Assembly (NCBI GenBank): GCA_038211505.1
Contig: JBBQVO010000173.1
Coordinates: forward strand, 1 to 7,322
From: JBBQVO01 sp038211505
Lineage (GTDB): Bacteria; Chloroflexota; Dehalococcoidia; DSTF01; JACRBR01
Direction: 5' to 3'
Length of the DNA stretch: 7,322 nt
Of the stretch, positions 5,835 through 7,322 are shown one piece after another. The position numbers and the translations under genes were made by a program. The notes beneath the pieces are model-generated. The model saw only the letters and a list, made by a program, of their open reading frames with translations, made no database searches and was not told the origin of the DNA. The first letter of the stretch is position 1, and every line of letters begins with the position of its first letter.

Positions 5835-6527
5835 CTAGTCGAAGTCGATGTTGCCAAATGATGCTGATGCGCCGTCGTGCGCGACGCGCGCCGCGATCAG
5901 CACCGAGCGCGGCGGCGAGCGATGCGACAGCCGCTTCGCCCACGTCGTGCCGAGCGTAGCGACTTCTTCGGCGTTCATCCATCGTGTGTTCGTGATCGTG
6001 ATGCCGACGCGCGCGTACGCGTCGGCGAGCGACGCGCGCACGTACTCCGGGGTCACCTCCGGCAGATCGCGCACGTCGATCGGCACCGGATCGTCGAAGA
6101 TGCGTGTGTTGAGGACGATGCGCAGCCCCGCACCGTCGCGCGCCAGCGACTCGATGCCTTCGAGGACACGTTCGTCGGCAAGGATGATGCCGCGCATCAG
6201 GCTGCCCCACGGCAGCGTCACGAAGATCTCGATTGCGACGTTGCGCAGCTCCGGGGGCGGATGCTCGACGCTGGCAACGACGTAAAGCACGTTCGCCAGC
6301 CCGCCGCGCGCCGGCTTCCGCGCCGCGCGCGCCGCGTACTCGGCGAGATTCTCGGCGACGGGATCGATCGCGACGACGAAGCGATCGTCGTGCGCCTTCG
6401 CATAGCGATACGCGAACGCCCCGTCGCCGGCGCCGAGATCGATCGTGACATGCGCGTACGCCGCGATCATCTCCGCGAGCTGCGCCGCGCTGATCTCCGA
6501 TGCCCGTTTGCCACGCACGATGATCAT
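5835..6527 (-). CDS. NpmA/KamB-family 16S rRNA (adenine-1408 N1)-methyltransferase
   Basis: This 230-residue class I SAM-dependent methyltransferase resembles, along its whole length, the enzymes that methylate N1 of A1408 in the 30S decoding site and so block kanamycin, apramycin and most other aminoglycosides. Seen: a VRGKR start (4-8); the SAM loop IDLGAGDG (29-36) with Asp30; AIDPVAENL (53-61) with Asp55, nearly identical to the matching NpmA segment; the basic linker RKPARGGLANVLYVVASVE (70-88) ending in Glu88; LPWGSLMRG (105-113) with Trp107; and TTWAKRL (194-200) with Trp196. Trp107 and Trp196 correspond to the two tryptophans that stack on the flipped adenine, and Arg207 matches a NpmA rRNA-binding arginine as I recall it. 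The ATG at 6527 gives the family's N terminus (MIIVRGKR; NpmA is about 219 residues). A GTG at 6548 would add seven residues. No clear ribosome binding site precedes either, so it may be leaderless. No transposase or other resistance cassette is near. The family is firm; resistance in this organism is inferred. Confidence 0.88.
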   Translation of the reverse strand: MIIVRGKRASEISAAQLAEMIAAYAHVTIDLGAGDGAFAYRYAKAHDDRFVVAIDPVAENLAEYAARAARKPARGGLANVLYVVASVEHPPPELRNVAIEIFVTLPWGSLMRGIILADERVLEGIESLARDGAGLRIVLNTRIFDDPVPIDVRDLPEVTPEYVRASLADAYARVGITITNTRWMNAEEVATLGTTWAKRLSHRSPPRSVLIAARVAHDGASASFGNIDFD

Positions 6528-6594
6528 CGGCGCATTGTCGCATGACACGTCGTCGCGAGGGCATGGGCCGCGTAAGAACGACGGACGAGCGGAT

Positions 6595-6609
6595 CGACAC
6601 GCTGTGTCG
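6595..6609. repeat. Short perfect inverted repeat upstream of the methyltransferase
   Basis: CGACAC (6595-6600) and GTGTCG (6604-6609) are exact reverse complements around a 3-base centre. It lies about 70 bases upstream of the methyltransferase ATG, just past the terminator of the preceding gene. It could be an operator for the methyltransferase or a small secondary hairpin; a dyad of this size can also arise by chance. Confidence 0.3.
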
Positions 6610-6615
6610 TAGACG

Positions 6616-6640
6616 AGAAGAAAGGCGCGAACGTCGCGCC
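6616..6640 (-). terminator. Intrinsic terminator after the DUF4332 gene
   Basis: Read on the minus strand, a perfect 7-bp GC-rich stem (GGCGCGA, loop CGT, TCGCGCC; 6640 to 6624) is followed at once by TTTCTTCT (6623-6616). It starts 30 bases beyond the stop codon at 6670. Stem, tight loop and T-rich tail fit a Rho-independent terminator for this strand. It separates the DUF4332 gene from the methyltransferase, which therefore needs its own promoter. Confidence 0.75.
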
Positions 6641-6669
6641 CTTCGTGCTCGGTTCTCGCAGGAGGACGG

Positions 6670-7322
6670 CTAGTGCTCGACGACCTTTGGGAGCTCTTTC
6701 GCTTCTTCGATCCAGGCGGCGATCACCGCTTCTGATGGGACATGGCGGGTGAGCTTCTTCTTCTCGTTCGCTTCGGTGATCGCCGCGGCGAGGTTGGCCG
6801 GGTTGCGATGCGCGAGCTCAAGCGGCGAGTCGACTCCGGCGATCTCGAGCAGGTCGGAGAACTCGGGGCCGATGCCCTTGATGCGCATCAGGTCGGCGCG
6901 GTTCACCCAGTCGAGAATCAACGCGTCGCTGATGCCCGTCGCCGTGGCGATGTGGCTGCGGCCGGTGCGCGTCGCACCCTGCTCAAGCAGGTGGGCGACG
7001 GTCGTGACGCCGGCTTCGGCGAGCTTCGCGCCATGCTTGGGGCCGATACCCTCGATGTCTTCGACCTGGTGGTGGCGCTCCTTCGGTGCGTCGGGCTTCG
7101 CATCGTCGTGGGATGGCTTCTTCGCTGCCGACGCCGGTGCGGGGACTTCGGCGGGAGACTCGACTGCCGCAGGCGCCTCGGCTTCGACGGCTGCCTTCGC
7201 CTCGACCGGCGCCTTCTCCTCGACCGGTGCGGCGACGGCTGCGGGGCGGGCGGGCGCGGCGGTCGTCGTGCCGGCGCTCCGAATGCGGCTCGGCGCGGCG
7301 GCGGTGGCGGTCGTTGCGGAAC
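6670..7322 (-). CDS. DUF4332 helix-hairpin-helix protein with Ala/Pro/Glu-rich linker, 5' end outside window
   Basis: An uninterrupted frame enters from the right edge and ends at the TAG at 6670-6672, giving 216 visible residues; the true start is outside. The first 85 or so visible residues are low-complexity Ala/Pro/Glu/Lys with loose repeats (APVEEK, APVEAK, AAVEAE) and are probably an unfolded linker. The C-terminal 130 residues carry two helix-hairpin-helix units, IEGIGPKHGAKLAEAGV (89-105) and IKGIGPEFSDLLEIAGV (147-163). Between and after them come TTVAHLLEQGA, SDALILDWVNRADLM and DSPLELAHRNP, the pattern of the DUF4332 family. Such HhH pairs resemble those of nucleic-acid enzymes, but the function of DUF4332 is not known. 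In several proteins the domain is tethered by a similar linker to a membrane or other N-terminal part, which here would lie beyond the edge. An ATG at 6921 lies inside the domain and is not a credible start. The domain call is strong; the role is unknown. Confidence 0.8.
   Translation of the reverse strand, partial: SATTATAAAPSRIRSAGTTTAAPARPAAVAAPVEEKAPVEAKAAVEAEAPAAVESPAEVPAPASAAKKPSHDDAKPDAPKERHHQVEDIEGIGPKHGAKLAEAGVTTVAHLLEQGATRTGRSHIATATGISDALILDWVNRADLMRIKGIGPEFSDLLEIAGVDSPLELAHRNPANLAAAITEANEKKKLTRHVPSEAVIAAWIEEAKELPKVVEH

Noticed and set aside
5776..6600. Arg/Ala-rich 274-residue open frame antiparallel to nothing but overlapping the methyltransferase
   Set aside because: It is a shadow of the methyltransferase in another minus-strand frame; its last codons only coincide with the start of the broken surface-protein gene.

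Overview
The window is GC-rich bacterial DNA, densely coded on both strands, with complete genes that start at good ribosome binding sites. No rRNA, tRNA, CRISPR array, phage or transposase gene is visible. A protein with a C-terminal LPxTG-type sorting signal, a PadR/HAAS pair, an IspH of the isoprenoid (MEP) pathway and a DUF4332 helix-hairpin-helix protein point to a high-GC, probably monoderm lineage such as Chloroflexota or Actinomycetota. That placement is an inference from gene content, not a sequence match.

Left part (1-2057): a partial ispH runs off the left edge on the minus strand. Its near-consensus sigma-70-type promoter (643-670) faces a 19-bp tandem duplication (671-709). On the other side of the duplication, a plus-strand pair begins: a PadR-family repressor (768-1109), then a HAAS-like membrane protein (1137-2057) after a 27-nt gap. 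Middle part (2365-5053): a 14-TM-type DHA2/EmrB-QacA exporter is followed, after 175 nt, by a Rieske non-heme iron oxygenase alpha subunit. The oxygenase appears to have its own promoter, flanked by two GTCA/TGAC palindromes. No reductase or ferredoxin partner is in view.

Right part (5111-7322, all minus strand): a DUF4332 protein with an Ala/Pro/Glu-rich linker enters from the right edge and ends at a clear intrinsic terminator. Next comes a full-length homologue of the NpmA/KamB family of 16S rRNA A1408 N1-methyltransferases, the enzymes that confer pan-aminoglycoside resistance. It keeps the S-adenosylmethionine site and both tryptophans that clamp the target base. Thirty-five nucleotides downstream is a gene for an exported LPxTG-anchored protein that is broken twice, by an in-frame TAG at codon 8 and by a frameshift about 60 codons in.

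The strongest item is the NpmA/KamB-like methyltransferase in an apparently environmental, non-mobile context. The twice-broken surface protein and the putative operators are the next most interesting. I did not find a convincing new multi-gene system; the rest is ordinary chromosomal content.
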